Made by a program: the position numbers and the translations under genes. Below the pieces are notes generated by a model. The model had not been told where the DNA came from. It saw only the letters and a program-made list of their open reading frames with translations, and made no database searches. A stretch of 64,000 nucleotides of DNA from JBBATK01 sp044228285. GTDB lineage: Bacteria > Bacteroidota > Ignavibacteria > Kapaibacteriales > NICIL-2. Below, one piece after another: positions 8,251 to 17,399 of this stretch; position 1 is the first letter of the stretch; each line of letters begins with the position of its first letter. Location of the stretch: the NCBI GenBank assembly GCA_044228285.1, contig JBGAVD010000005.1, positions 1-64,000 on the forward strand, given 5' to 3'.

Positions 8251-10446
8251 TCAAGGCTCCACGGTTTCCGGCAATACTTCGCTTGGCAATTGATCTTCTG
8301 GGATGGTCTCCTTAACATCCGCTGCATCTAGTCGGAGGATTGAGGTGTCGCGAGCAGGGAAGAGTCGTTCTGCATATCCCGTTGTACGGTCTCCATAGAT
8401 CTTCGACATAAGACGTCCCCAAATAGGAGCCGCTGCTTTGCCTCCCATACCATATGTACCCGTGAACTTGATGCGATGATCATCGAATCCAAGCCAGACG
8501 CCGGCAACGAGTTGCGGTGTGAATCCAACGAACCATGCATCTGCGTAATCGTTCGTGGTACCAGTCTTTCCAGCCGCATCATAGCGAAAGTACTTGCGAA
8601 TAGTAGATGCTGTGCCGCCGTCAACAACGCCGCGCATCATGCTTACCATCTGTTGACAAATCTTTGGATCTAAGGCATCGCTTATACCGGTTGGTAGCTT
8701 GTTCTCATAAATCACTGTTCCATGCCGGTCTTCGATCTTGAGTATTGAAACTGGTTGTACCGAAATACCTTGGTTGACAAATGTCCCATATGCAGAGGTA
8801 ATGTCGATAGGGCTCACTTCCGCAACGCCCAGCGCTAAAGCGGGAAAGGGATCCATTGGCGTATGGATGCCCATACGCTTAGCAAGTGCGACAACTCTAT
8901 CGGGACTCGTATACTGTGTGATCAGACGTGCTGCAACAGTGTTAACCGAGAATTTCAGTGCGGTTGCGAGCGAGATTTCTCCACCATGATCACGCGAGCC
9001 GCGTGGTGACCATACATCGCCACTAGGAAGAGTGTAACTATAAGCGCCAGACTCAATCATAGTCTGAGGACCAATATGATTGGTGGCGATAGCACTCGCG
9101 TACACGAATGGTTTGAATGAAGAACCTGGCTGACGTCGAACTTCAGTGCAATGATTTAGTGAGTACTTTGCGCCGCTATGACCTTGCATACTGAGCGGAG
9201 AAGCGCCAACCATGGCCAAGATTGCGCCGGTTGCAGGTTCAATAACAGTCAATCCGCACTGCACTGTAGTCACAACTCTCTTTACCGAATCGATGAAACG
9301 AGTGGAATGGGTAAGCAACTTAAGAGCGTGTTTTTTTGCCTCCTCCGTTGTCGCGCTTATGTATGCAGGAGAGTCCTTCGCCGCCCTTTCAAGTATTGCA
9401 TTCAAAAGTTCTTGTCGCCCTTTCCAACTCCAAGCCTGGTCAAACTCTTTCTGAAATCCGACGAGCTGCTCTCGTACAGCTTCATTAGCGTAATGCTGAA
9501 CGCGAGAGTTGAGGGTTGTGTAAATGGTGAGTCCGTCACGATATAAATCATAGCCTTTCAATCGCTCGTCTCGACTAAGCTTCTTACGAATCATCTCAAC
9601 AAAATGCGGCGCTTCACCGGAACCAACGGCTGTGTGGCTATTCTCATTCAGCTTAATCTGCTCTAAAGAGTATTTCGAGCATGTGGCATCATCGATGCAA
9701 GCATTCTCACGCATGAGCGCAAGAACCGTGTTTCTCCTGCGCAGAGCTTTATCATAGTTCTCTCGCGCATCGTAGTTCGTTGGTGCCTTTAAAACAGCTA
9801 CCAAGTAAGCGCACTCAGCAATATTGAGATCCTTAGGCGCTTTGGCAAAGTACACCTGGGAAGCCACTTGTATTCCATATGCACCGCGGCCGAAGTTGAC
9901 CGTGTTCGCGTACATTTCAAGGATTTCGTGCTTTGTGTAGGTCTTCTCGATCTGTACCGCCGTGAAGGCCTCTCGGAGTTTACGACTCACCGTTTGTTCT
10001 TGCGTGAAGTAGAGATTCCTGGCTAGCTGCTGTGTGATAGTGGAGGCACCTTCTTTGGTGCGTCCGGCGAACACATTCTTTACTGTAGCCTTGATAATGC
10101 GAAAACTGTGGACACCCCAGTGGTTGTAAAACTCGTGGTCCTCTGTTGAGATGAGTGCGTCGAAGAAAGCTTTGTTGATTGAGTCATAAGGGACATACAT
10201 TCTCCGCTTAATAAAGAAGTTCTCAACCAATTCGCCCTCAGAGTCTAAGATTCGCGTTGCAAGTTCTTGTGGCGGATTCTCCAATTGTTCAAGCGAAGGC
10301 AGCTTATCGACAATAGCCAATTTTATGTAGATAGCTACTCCAATACAAAGCACTCCCAAACCTATCGCAGTCAGAGAGGCAAATCGCTTGAAATCGAGTG
10401 GGGGCCTACTTGGCTTGACTTTGGGATAAAATTGGCGTCGATCCAT
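8251..10446 (-). CDS. mrcA: Penicillin-binding protein 1A (bifunctional transglycosylase/transpeptidase)
   Basis: A class A PBP of 731 residues that polymerises lipid II into glycan strands and crosslinks them in the periplasm. A cytoplasmic tail and one membrane anchor (about 22-45) precede the GT51 domain with the catalytic glutamate in STEDHEFYNHWG (E102) and the EGASTITQQLARNLY motif. The transpeptidase domain has SSFK (nucleophile S442), SVN (in KFSVNTVAARL) and KTGT (K627). Length and motif order are normal for the family. It is transcribed alone, and its 3' end faces the acyltransferase-like gene. Confidence 0.95.
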   Translation of the reverse strand: MDRRQFYPKVKPSRPPLDFKRFASLTAIGLGVLCIGVAIYIKLAIVDKLPSLEQLENPPQELATRILDSEGELVENFFIKRRMYVPYDSINKAFFDALISTEDHEFYNHWGVHSFRIIKATVKNVFAGRTKEGASTITQQLARNLYFTQEQTVSRKLREAFTAVQIEKTYTKHEILEMYANTVNFGRGAYGIQVASQVYFAKAPKDLNIAECAYLVAVLKAPTNYDARENYDKALRRRNTVLALMRENACIDDATCSKYSLEQIKLNENSHTAVGSGEAPHFVEMIRKKLSRDERLKGYDLYRDGLTIYTTLNSRVQHYANEAVREQLVGFQKEFDQAWSWKGRQELLNAILERAAKDSPAYISATTEEAKKHALKLLTHSTRFIDSVKRVVTTVQCGLTVIEPATGAILAMVGASPLSMQGHSGAKYSLNHCTEVRRQPGSSFKPFVYASAIATNHIGPQTMIESGAYSYTLPSGDVWSPRGSRDHGGEISLATALKFSVNTVAARLITQYTSPDRVVALAKRMGIHTPMDPFPALALGVAEVSPIDITSAYGTFVNQGISVQPVSILKIEDRHGTVIYENKLPTGISDALDPKICQQMVSMMRGVVDGGTASTIRKYFRYDAAGKTGTTNDYADAWFVGFTPQLVAGVWLGFDDHRIKFTGTYGMGGKAAAPIWGRLMSKIYGDRTTGYAERLFPARDTSILRLDAADVKETIPEDQLPSEVLPETVEP

Positions 10447-10596
10447 GAGTCAGTTATAATATCTATGCGCTGACACAGTTGTTATAGCGCTGTCGCAATG
10501 CAGTGCAAATTGAGCATCGGGCGACAATCTCCAAAGACGCTGAGGGAGAATAGTGATTGCCCAAGGACAGAAATTTCGCTTATCATCCTAAACACA

Positions 10597-10625
10597 AACA
10601 AAAAACCCCGCTGGAAAGCGGGGTC
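10597..10625 (-). terminator. Rho-independent terminator of rpsD
   Basis: Stem CCCCGC/GCGGGG (10606-10611 and 10618-10623) with a 6-base loop. On the minus strand it is followed by TTTTTTGTTTG. It lies about 30 bases past the rpsD stop. Confidence 0.9.
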
Positions 10626-10656
10626 TTCTGTTTGAATGTGTGCTGACAGATACTGA

Positions 10657-11259
10657 TTATCGTGAATAGTACTCCACAACCAGCGGTACTTCGCAAACGA
10701 TCGAAACTTCTTCGCGAGGTGGCAGGTAAAGGTACTTTACGGACATATCAGCCTTCGAAATTTCCAAATAAGGAATAGTGCCGGAGGTACGAATTGCTTC
10801 GAGGAAGCACTCCATCTTACGGCTCTTTTCGCGGACCTGAAGAGTTTGATTTGGCTTCACTTGATAGGAAGGGATATCTACCTTTTTGCCGTTCACTTCA
10901 ATATGGCCGTGACGCACATACTGACGAGCTGCATAGATAGAACGTGCCAAACCAGCGCGATAAACGAGAGCATCCAAACGTGATTCAAGAAGTTGAACCA
11001 AGTTTTCTCCGGCGTTACCGCCCTGACGGGATGCTTCTGCCATGTAGTTCGTCATTTGACGCTCATGGATATTGTATTGCAAGCGCAAGCGCTGCTTCTC
11101 AAAAAGCTGCTTTCCGTAATCGGATTGCTTGTTACGCTTCTTTGAATTGCCATGCTGTCCAGGAGGATATCCCTTACGATCCATGACCTTCCGTGCTTTT
11201 GGTGTCGTCGAGAAACCAAGCTTACGGGAAATTCTGACCTTTGCTCCGGTATAATTCAT
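10657..11259 (-). CDS. rpsD: 30S ribosomal protein S4, cysteine-free form
   Basis: A 200-residue primary 16S rRNA-binding protein of the small subunit. The N-terminal region has the YPPGQHG motif. The S4 RNA-binding domain (about 90-155) contains LESRLDALVYRAGLA and the VNGKKVDIPSY strand. The N-terminal zinc-binding cysteines of the C+ form are absent, so this is the C- form, which I recall as usual in Bacteroidota. In many bacteria rpsD sits in the alpha operon with rpsK, rpsM and rpoA; here it stands alone with its own terminator. Confidence 0.95.
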   Translation of the reverse strand: MNYTGAKVRISRKLGFSTTPKARKVMDRKGYPPGQHGNSKKRNKQSDYGKQLFEKQRLRLQYNIHERQMTNYMAEASRQGGNAGENLVQLLESRLDALVYRAGLARSIYAARQYVRHGHIEVNGKKVDIPSYQVKPNQTLQVREKSRKMECFLEAIRTSGTIPYLEISKADMSVKYLYLPPREEVSIVCEVPLVVEYYSR

Positions 11260-12096
11260 TGTACCACGCTACAAAAGATGAAACAAAATTCTTTTGTGCA
11301 ACATTCGCCTTATCAACAAACAGCGCTGAAAAGGGGTACGTGCAACTGATAGAACAGCAAATTACGAGAAAAATCTGATATTCTGAAAGGAAAAAGCATC
11401 CGATGGTGCCGGGGCCTCTGCGCCGCTTATGAAAATCAATTGCGAAACTCAGCCAAACACAGCCGCTTTAGAAAACCGAAGTCAGTCCTAATGATGTGCC
11501 TTCGCACACTAGCAAAAGCAGCTATAAGTGCGGCGCTTGTTAGAAGCACTGCATCGCAGTCCTTACGTGACACGATTGTAAGTGCGAGAAAATAAGCGAC
11601 ATAGAGCGATTTAACATCTTCGGAACATGTATCAAATGTCTATTGTCCCCAGCGCATGGCATGTCAAGAACAGTGGAAGAATCAACGGTGACTGAGGCTT
11701 AGCTGCGCTGAGTTCTGTGTCTTAGGGATCTCAGCATTCACAGCGGATTCGAAGAGAATCTCGTTTTAGGCTAGCTGTAGATATACACTTTAGGAATGAT
11801 GGTCTAGATCTGGGCTAGCTCAAGCGAACTTCTGCAGAATGATCATAGCGCATATTGTCCAAAGCTGCCATAGGATGCGGACACACATTGAGAAGAGATG
11901 AAAGGTGCTTGAGAACAGTGCTTCGCTTCACATGGTTTTCCATGTTGAATGGTAAATCCAGTTAAGCCGAGGAGAGGGAGAAGCTGAAAGAGTTTGGACA
12001 CGCTTCCTATTCTGGGCTCCCTTGCCTTTGTTTCCACATCAACATCTTGTAACAGGCTGCTTTGTATTTTGAAGATCAACTCTTAGACGCACAACT
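11260..12096. other. Unassigned 0.8-kb intergenic region
   Basis: This is the divergent spacer between rpsD and the amidohydrolase gene and must hold both promoters. The one minus-strand open frame of note (11843-12079, 78 codons) has low-complexity composition, no binding site I would trust and no recognisable family. I see no tRNA, small-RNA signature or repeat. Confidence 0.4.
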
Positions 12097-15000
12097 ATGA
12101 ATCATTGTCTTCGCTCGCGCTTTCTTGCTTCTGTTTTCTCAAGTCTGGCTCTTATCGTTTGTATAAACATATTCGAGCCGTCTTCGCTCTTTGCTCAGGC
12201 AACAACGAGCCAACACATTGATGGCTTGCGTGATAAGCACAGTACCTATCTAGCTCTAACAAATTGTACTGTAGTAAGCGCCCCCGGACAAAAGGTGGAG
12301 GGAGCTACGGTTCTCATTCGCGGGAACAAGATAGAGGCTGTTGGAAAGAATCTGAGTATTCCAGCCGGTGCGACAAAGCGCGACATGAAAGGACAGTGGA
12401 TCTACGCCGGCTTTATTGACCCTTATACGAATGCTGGTGTCGGTGCACCAAAGTCTGCCGAAAAGCCAATTGGCTTTGATGATGATGGTGATTCACCAAC
12501 CACACCAAAAGTGAATGTTGCTAAGTACTGGAACCAAGCAGTCAGCCCTGAGCGACGGGCTATAGAGAGCTTGACATTAGAAGACAAAGTAGCAGATGAG
12601 TTCCGTCGCATTGGCATTACTGCTTTTCAAACCAATTCTATGGACGGCATCTTCAGAGGCTCTTCTGCAGTTGTTTTCGCAAAGCAGGGTACAACGTCGG
12701 AGATTAGCATCGGACGTGATGCTATGCAATGGATTTCCTTCCGAAAGGGAACATCAAAAACGCCATACCCAAGTTCGATGATGGGTAGCATTGCACTTAT
12801 TCGCCAAGCTCTCACGGATGCAAGTTGGTATGCCGATGCGCAACAAGCCTATGCTAGTAATCATAGCCTGACGAAACCTGAAGTCAACCTCAGTCTCGAA
12901 GCTTTGTCAAATGCACTGAAATCAAACCAGCTGTTTGTTTTTGAAACCGAAAATGAGCACAGCATACTTCGAGCACAGAAGATTGTTGATGAATTCCACC
13001 TAAACGCTGTGTATGAAGGAAGCGGCACTGAGTATCGTCGCTTGCCATCGTTATTAAAGTTCAAACCACGCTTAATTCTTCCTCTCGCGTTCCCAGGAGT
13101 GCCGGATGTTAGTTCGACGGATCGCGCACTCGATGTGGGCTTCGACGACCTCCTTCACTGGGACGCAGCTCCTGAGAATCCCATGCGCTGTGATTCAGCC
13201 GGTTTGAGTTTTGCCTTCACGACTCATCAGTTGAAGTCAAAGGATGACTTTCTGAAGAACGTTCGCAAAGCAGTGCTTCGTGGATTGAAACCAGATGTTG
13301 CATTGGCAGCTCTTACGACACGTCCAGCGGAGTACCTCGGCTTGAGCGATCTGCTGGGTAAAATCCAAAGCGGCTACTTCGCCAACTTGATAATTGCTGA
13401 CGGCGATGTCTTTAGCGATGAATCACAGATACGCGCAGTTTTTGTAGCAGGCGAGGAATTCTCATATGTGCCAGCAGTGGAACAAGATCTACGCGGGGTT
13501 TGGACAGTGAAGCCTGAGTCAGTTGTTGGAAGTTTTCAGTTGCGCATTGAAGGAAAGGCTGAATCGCCAAGTGCAACAGCTAAGCGTGAGTCTGCTAATC
13601 TGTCAGCGACCTTTAGTCGCAACGGCACACGTGTCAGCTTGCGTATCAGTGGAGATAGTGTAGGTACTTCAGGCTTTATTCGCTTTAGCGGCGAAATGGA
13701 TTCATTGTCTGCGTTCGGTACTGCAGTCCTTGCAGATGCGCGGGTTATCAATTGGACAGCTCGCCGAGACAGTACTCTAAGTACATCATCCAAGAAAGAT
13801 GAGAAGCCTAAAGTTGAGCGTGCCCTCCCCGTGCACTATCCAAACACTGCATATGGTTTTGACCAAGCACCAGCTCAACAATCCGTGCTCTTCAAGAATG
13901 CAACCGTGTGGACCTGTTCCAAAGATGGAATCCTAACGGAAAGTGACGTGCTCATCAAGAACGGGAAGATCGCAGCCATTGGGAAGAATCTCAGTGGAGC
14001 AGATACGGTAGTTGATGCAAGTGGAAAGCACTTAAGTCCTGGTATCATCGACGAACACTCACACATTGCGATTGAAGCAGGAGTAAACGAGGGTACACAT
14101 GCCATTACCGCAGAAGTCCGCATTGGCGATGTGTTGTATCCAGATGATATTAATATCTACCGACAGCTCAGTGGAGGTGTTACTTCATCGCATCTTCTGC
14201 ACGGATCAGCCAATCCTATTGGTGGTCAGCTACAACTGATCAAACTGCGTTGGGGAGCGGATGCTGATGATCTTAAGTTTAAGGAGGCAGCAGGAACTAT
14301 CAAGTTTGCGCTCGGTGAGAATGTGAAACAATCGAATTGGGGCGACCGGTACACTGTACGATATCCGCAAACCAGGATGGGTGTTGATGAAATCATGCGC
14401 GACGGTTTTCGTAGTGCTCTAGAGTATGAGAAGCTCCGCATGTCAAGCGATAAAGGCGCGATGCCCGTTCGCAAGGATTATCAGCTAGAGACACTGCTTG
14501 AAATCATTCATGGCAAGCGTTTTATCCATTGCCACTCGTATGTTCAGAGCGAGATCCTCATGCTCATGCGCCTAGCCGAAGATTTCAATTTCAAAGTGAA
14601 GACCTTTACGCACATTCTCGAAGGATACAAGTTGGCTCGCGAAATGAAGGAACATGGAGCCAGTGCATCTTCATTCTCTGACTGGTGGGCCTATAAGTAC
14701 GAAGTATGGGATGCGATTCCGCAGAACACAGGAATTCTTCACGAGCAGGGAGTCGTTACCTCAGTTAACAGTGATGACGCAGAAATGGCTCGTCGTTTGA
14801 ATCAGGAGTCGGCGAAAGCTGTGAAGTATGGTGGCGTTAGCCAGGAAGAAGCCTTGAAGATGTGTACCATCAACCCTGCAATTCAGTTAGGAATTGAGTC
14901 ACTTACCGGATCATTGGAAGTTGGCAAGCAAGCAGACATTGTCCTATGGAGCGCCAACCCACTCTCGAATATGTCACGCGTGCTTCAAACATACGTGGAT

Positions 15001-15195
15001 GGACGTCGCTACTTCGACGTAGATCTCGACCGCCAGTTGCGTGAAAGAGACCGTAGCACGCGAGCGATTCTTGAACAAAAGGCATTGCGTGCACTTTCAA
15101 ATGGGGATGAGAAAGCAAGTGGTGGTGGTGGAAGACGTCACAGAGAATACGATTGTGAAGACATTGAAGACGAAGTGCGTGGCAACGAGCAGTAG
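12097..15195 (+). CDS. Secreted two-domain amidohydrolase, first domain degenerate
   Basis: A 1032-residue exported protein with a Sec signal peptide (about 1-34, ending SLFAQ). It holds two amidohydrolase-superfamily units in tandem. In the first (about 50-440) the metal-binding HxH region reads GFIDPYTNAG (near 105-114), with no histidines, so it is probably not catalytic. The second (about 595-1000) keeps IIDEHSH (H654, H656), a later HCHSY, TFTHILEG and VNSDD, which fit the binuclear-metal site of imidazolonepropionase/dipeptidase-like members. A beta-rich linker (about 470-560) separates them. Such secreted amidohydrolases often hydrolyse peptides or cyclic amides, but the substrate is unknown. 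The C-terminal tail is charged and glycine-rich, with no T9SS domain. It is the first gene of a co-directional run with an M1 peptidase next. Confidence 0.85.
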   Translation: MNHCLRSRFLASVFSSLALIVCINIFEPSSLFAQATTSQHIDGLRDKHSTYLALTNCTVVSAPGQKVEGATVLIRGNKIEAVGKNLSIPAGATKRDMKGQWIYAGFIDPYTNAGVGAPKSAEKPIGFDDDGDSPTTPKVNVAKYWNQAVSPERRAIESLTLEDKVADEFRRIGITAFQTNSMDGIFRGSSAVVFAKQGTTSEISIGRDAMQWISFRKGTSKTPYPSSMMGSIALIRQALTDASWYADAQQAYASNHSLTKPEVNLSLEALSNALKSNQLFVFETENEHSILRAQKIVDEFHLNAVYEGSGTEYRRLPSLLKFKPRLILPLAFPGVPDVSSTDRALDVGFDDLLHWDAAPENPMRCDSAGLSFAFTTHQLKSKDDFLKNVRKAVLRGLKPDVALAALTTRPAEYLGLSDLLGKIQSGYFANLIIADGDVFSDESQIRAVFVAGEEFSYVPAVEQDLRGVWTVKPESVVGSFQLRIEGKAESPSATAKRESANLSATFSRNGTRVSLRISGDSVGTSGFIRFSGEMDSLSAFGTAVLADARVINWTARRDSTLSTSSKKDEKPKVERALPVHYPNTAYGFDQAPAQQSVLFKNATVWTCSKDGILTESDVLIKNGKIAAIGKNLSGADTVVDASGKHLSPGIIDEHSHIAIEAGVNEGTHAITAEVRIGDVLYPDDINIYRQLSGGVTSSHLLHGSANPIGGQLQLIKLRWGADADDLKFKEAAGTIKFALGENVKQSNWGDRYTVRYPQTRMGVDEIMRDGFRSALEYEKLRMSSDKGAMPVRKDYQLETLLEIIHGKRFIHCHSYVQSEILMLMRLAEDFNFKVKTFTHILEGYKLAREMKEHGASASSFSDWWAYKYEVWDAIPQNTGILHEQGVVTSVNSDDAEMARRLNQESAKAVKYGGVSQEEALKMCTINPAIQLGIESLTGSLEVGKQADIVLWSANPLSNMSRVLQTYVDGRRYFDVDLDRQLRERDRSTRAILEQKALRALSNGDEKASGGGGRRHREYDCEDIEDEVRGNEQ

Positions 15196-15254
15196 CTCTG
15201 ATTGATGAGTTGTTCTCATCTGATCTCTACATTTCAACATTTGTATCTCAGGTT

Positions 15255-17384
15255 ATGAAACATCGTCGTTGTGCTCTAGTATGGTACTCATGTGTCGCAT
15301 TGTTCGTTTGTGGATACAGTTCCACAGTCATGGCAAGCGAGCACTGTATGCAGGAGCATGGCTGCCAGCATCGCTATTTCCAACGAACTTTGAGTGAGTC
15401 GGTTGTTGAAGGCAGTGCAACTATTGCCAGCAGCGAGATATCATCTCCAGTGCTTTTCAAACCGCAGAATTTTAATGTTCTCCATTACCTGGTTGAGCTC
15501 AATCTCAACGATGCTCCGAAGTTGCAAACCACTGGAAGTCGCTGTACGATGAGTTTCGTCTGGACCAGCACTCCAGATACATTTCGCTTTCATCTTCGAT
15601 CACTGACCATTGATAGCTGCTATTTCGAGAAACGCAGCGGAAGCGTTGTTCAACAAATCGTTGCACCTTTTTTCGCTCGTTCGACTCCGACGGAAGCCGA
15701 CTATCATTTTGCAGTAGCAGCAAGCGCTGATCAAAAAAGTGGTGATACAGTGCAACTGGTTGTTGTGTATTCTGGAACAATGACGGGAGAGCCCTTGGTA
15801 TCGGGCTCAAGTTGGGGCGGTGTGTCGCTTGACCAAAGTGATGCTGTCTACGCACTTGGAGTTGGTTTCAAGAACAACTACGTTTCATGTTCGCAGCATT
15901 GGATGCCCTGCTTCGATTTACCGTCCGACAAGGCGAGCTTCAGCTTAGTGGCAAAGTGTCCGGAGAAGTATACCGTTGTCAGTAACGGACTCCTGAGCTA
16001 CGATAGTATTCTTAGTGCAGGTGGACGTCAGGTTCGTTGGGACATGAACTCCGCTTGTGCTACTAATCTCTTGACCTTTGCAGTCGGACCCTACCACAAA
16101 CTTGATTACGGCCTGAGCTCGGGAGCTAAGCCACAAGTTGTGTACGCAAAGAGCAGCGACACAGCGAGTGCTCGAATTACGTTCAAGAAGTTGCCTGCGG
16201 CCGTCAGTGCTCTTGAGGCGTTGTATGGTCCCTATCCGTTCGAGAAGGTGGGATACGTAATCACTGGCAAGGGCTCCATGGAGCACCAAACTATGATTGC
16301 TTTTGCTCGCGGTGAGCTTGGACTGAAGGATACGATTAATAAGAATGTTGCCCATGAATTAGCGCACCAATGGTTTGGTGACCTTGTAACTCCTTATGAC
16401 TATCGTGACGCTTGGCTCTGTGAGAGCTTTGCGACCTATTCAGAATGTGCTTGGTACGAGAACGTTGGCGGCAAAGTCCGCTACCTCGCAGATACGAAGA
16501 GGAAAACCTCAGTTTACTTGGCTGATGTAGCACGATTAGGAGGAAAGTTCTATGAGGGAATACTATCGATCTATGATTTTTCCAGAAAATCTCCCTCCTC
16601 AAATTATCCTCAAGTCATCTATCTGAAAGGTGCAGTCGTATTGGCTCAGCTTCGATATTTAGTGGGAGACGAAGCCTTCTATGGTGCAATACGTCGTTAC
16701 TTAGCTAAACATGCACATGCAAACGCCGTCTATGATGACGTTGTTGATAGCTTTGTAGAAAGTGTATCGTTACAACAACAAGACAGTGTCCGAAGCTACT
16801 TCCAGCAATGGGTGAAGGGCAAGGGCTGGCCGCTACTGGATATACGATGCGAGAAGAGTGCGCACGCTGATCAAACGAGAGCAATACTACACATAGAGCA
16901 ACAGCAACATGATACTCTTGGTGTGTACACGTGGTTTCCGCTTGAGTTGAGCTTTAAGGATGCGGCGGGTAAGCTTGTACATCGAGTACTAAGAGTAACG
17001 TCAAAAACTCAGGACTTTGTGTTAGACTCTCTCAACGACTTTCAATCTATCGCAGTAAACAGCGGTGAGAGCGTGAATAGTCTCGTTACTCTAACCCGAA
17101 CAGCTGTTATAACCTCTGTCGATAATGACCAGCAGAGCTCGAAGCTACTTCGCATCCATCCGAATCCCTGCAACGAAGTGCTTTGGATTGAATACCCACA
17201 AGACTCTCCATGTATAGTTGAGATCATTGATCAATTAGCGAAACGAGTACTTGTACGCGAAGTGAAAACCAGTACTGAAGTCTTAGTTCCGCTCGACGTT
17301 CAAGAGCTCCCATCCGGTTTTTATGTTGCTCGAGTGCGTTCCGCGCATGGCATGAGCGCCACTTCTTTCACCATTAGCCGATAA
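15255..17384 (+). CDS. M1-family zinc aminopeptidase with T9SS sorting domain
   Basis: A 709-residue secreted metallopeptidase. The start at 15255 gives a clean Sec signal peptide (MKHRRCALVWYSCVALF...); the in-frame ATG at 15210 would add 15 residues ahead of it. The M1 catalytic core shows GSMEH (340-344, the exopeptidase substrate-binding loop) and HELAH (367-371) followed 19 residues later by E390 in WLCESFATY, giving a complete zinc site. The C-terminus (about 630-709) has the RIHPNPCNEVLWIEY strand and the LPSGFYVARV / SFTISR ending of a T9SS type A sorting domain. It is therefore probably displayed on or released from the outer surface, where it would trim peptides. It lies 59 bases after the amidohydrolase, suggesting linked roles in external peptide breakdown. 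Confidence 0.92.
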   Translation: MKHRRCALVWYSCVALFVCGYSSTVMASEHCMQEHGCQHRYFQRTLSESVVEGSATIASSEISSPVLFKPQNFNVLHYLVELNLNDAPKLQTTGSRCTMSFVWTSTPDTFRFHLRSLTIDSCYFEKRSGSVVQQIVAPFFARSTPTEADYHFAVAASADQKSGDTVQLVVVYSGTMTGEPLVSGSSWGGVSLDQSDAVYALGVGFKNNYVSCSQHWMPCFDLPSDKASFSLVAKCPEKYTVVSNGLLSYDSILSAGGRQVRWDMNSACATNLLTFAVGPYHKLDYGLSSGAKPQVVYAKSSDTASARITFKKLPAAVSALEALYGPYPFEKVGYVITGKGSMEHQTMIAFARGELGLKDTINKNVAHELAHQWFGDLVTPYDYRDAWLCESFATYSECAWYENVGGKVRYLADTKRKTSVYLADVARLGGKFYEGILSIYDFSRKSPSSNYPQVIYLKGAVVLAQLRYLVGDEAFYGAIRRYLAKHAHANAVYDDVVDSFVESVSLQQQDSVRSYFQQWVKGKGWPLLDIRCEKSAHADQTRAILHIEQQQHDTLGVYTWFPLELSFKDAAGKLVHRVLRVTSKTQDFVLDSLNDFQSIAVNSGESVNSLVTLTRTAVITSVDNDQQSSKLLRIHPNPCNEVLWIEYPQDSPCIVEIIDQLAKRVLVREVKTSTEVLVPLDVQELPSGFYVARVRSAHGMSATSFTISR

Positions 17385-17399
17385 GTACAGGTTGCATCT

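Noticed and set aside
10657..11259. Cysteine-free ribosomal protein S4 as a zinc-sparing oddity
   Set aside because: C- form S4 is, as I recall, the usual form in Bacteroidota-type genomes, so it is lineage-typical and not novel.
11843..12079. Minus-strand frame upstream of the amidohydrolase
   Set aside because: Composition and lack of a binding site suggest chance; it lies in a promoter-sized spacer.
16272..16286. GSMEH in place of the GAMEN exopeptidase motif in the M1 peptidase
   Set aside because: GxMEH is common in Bacteroidota secreted M1 peptidases; the zinc site is complete.
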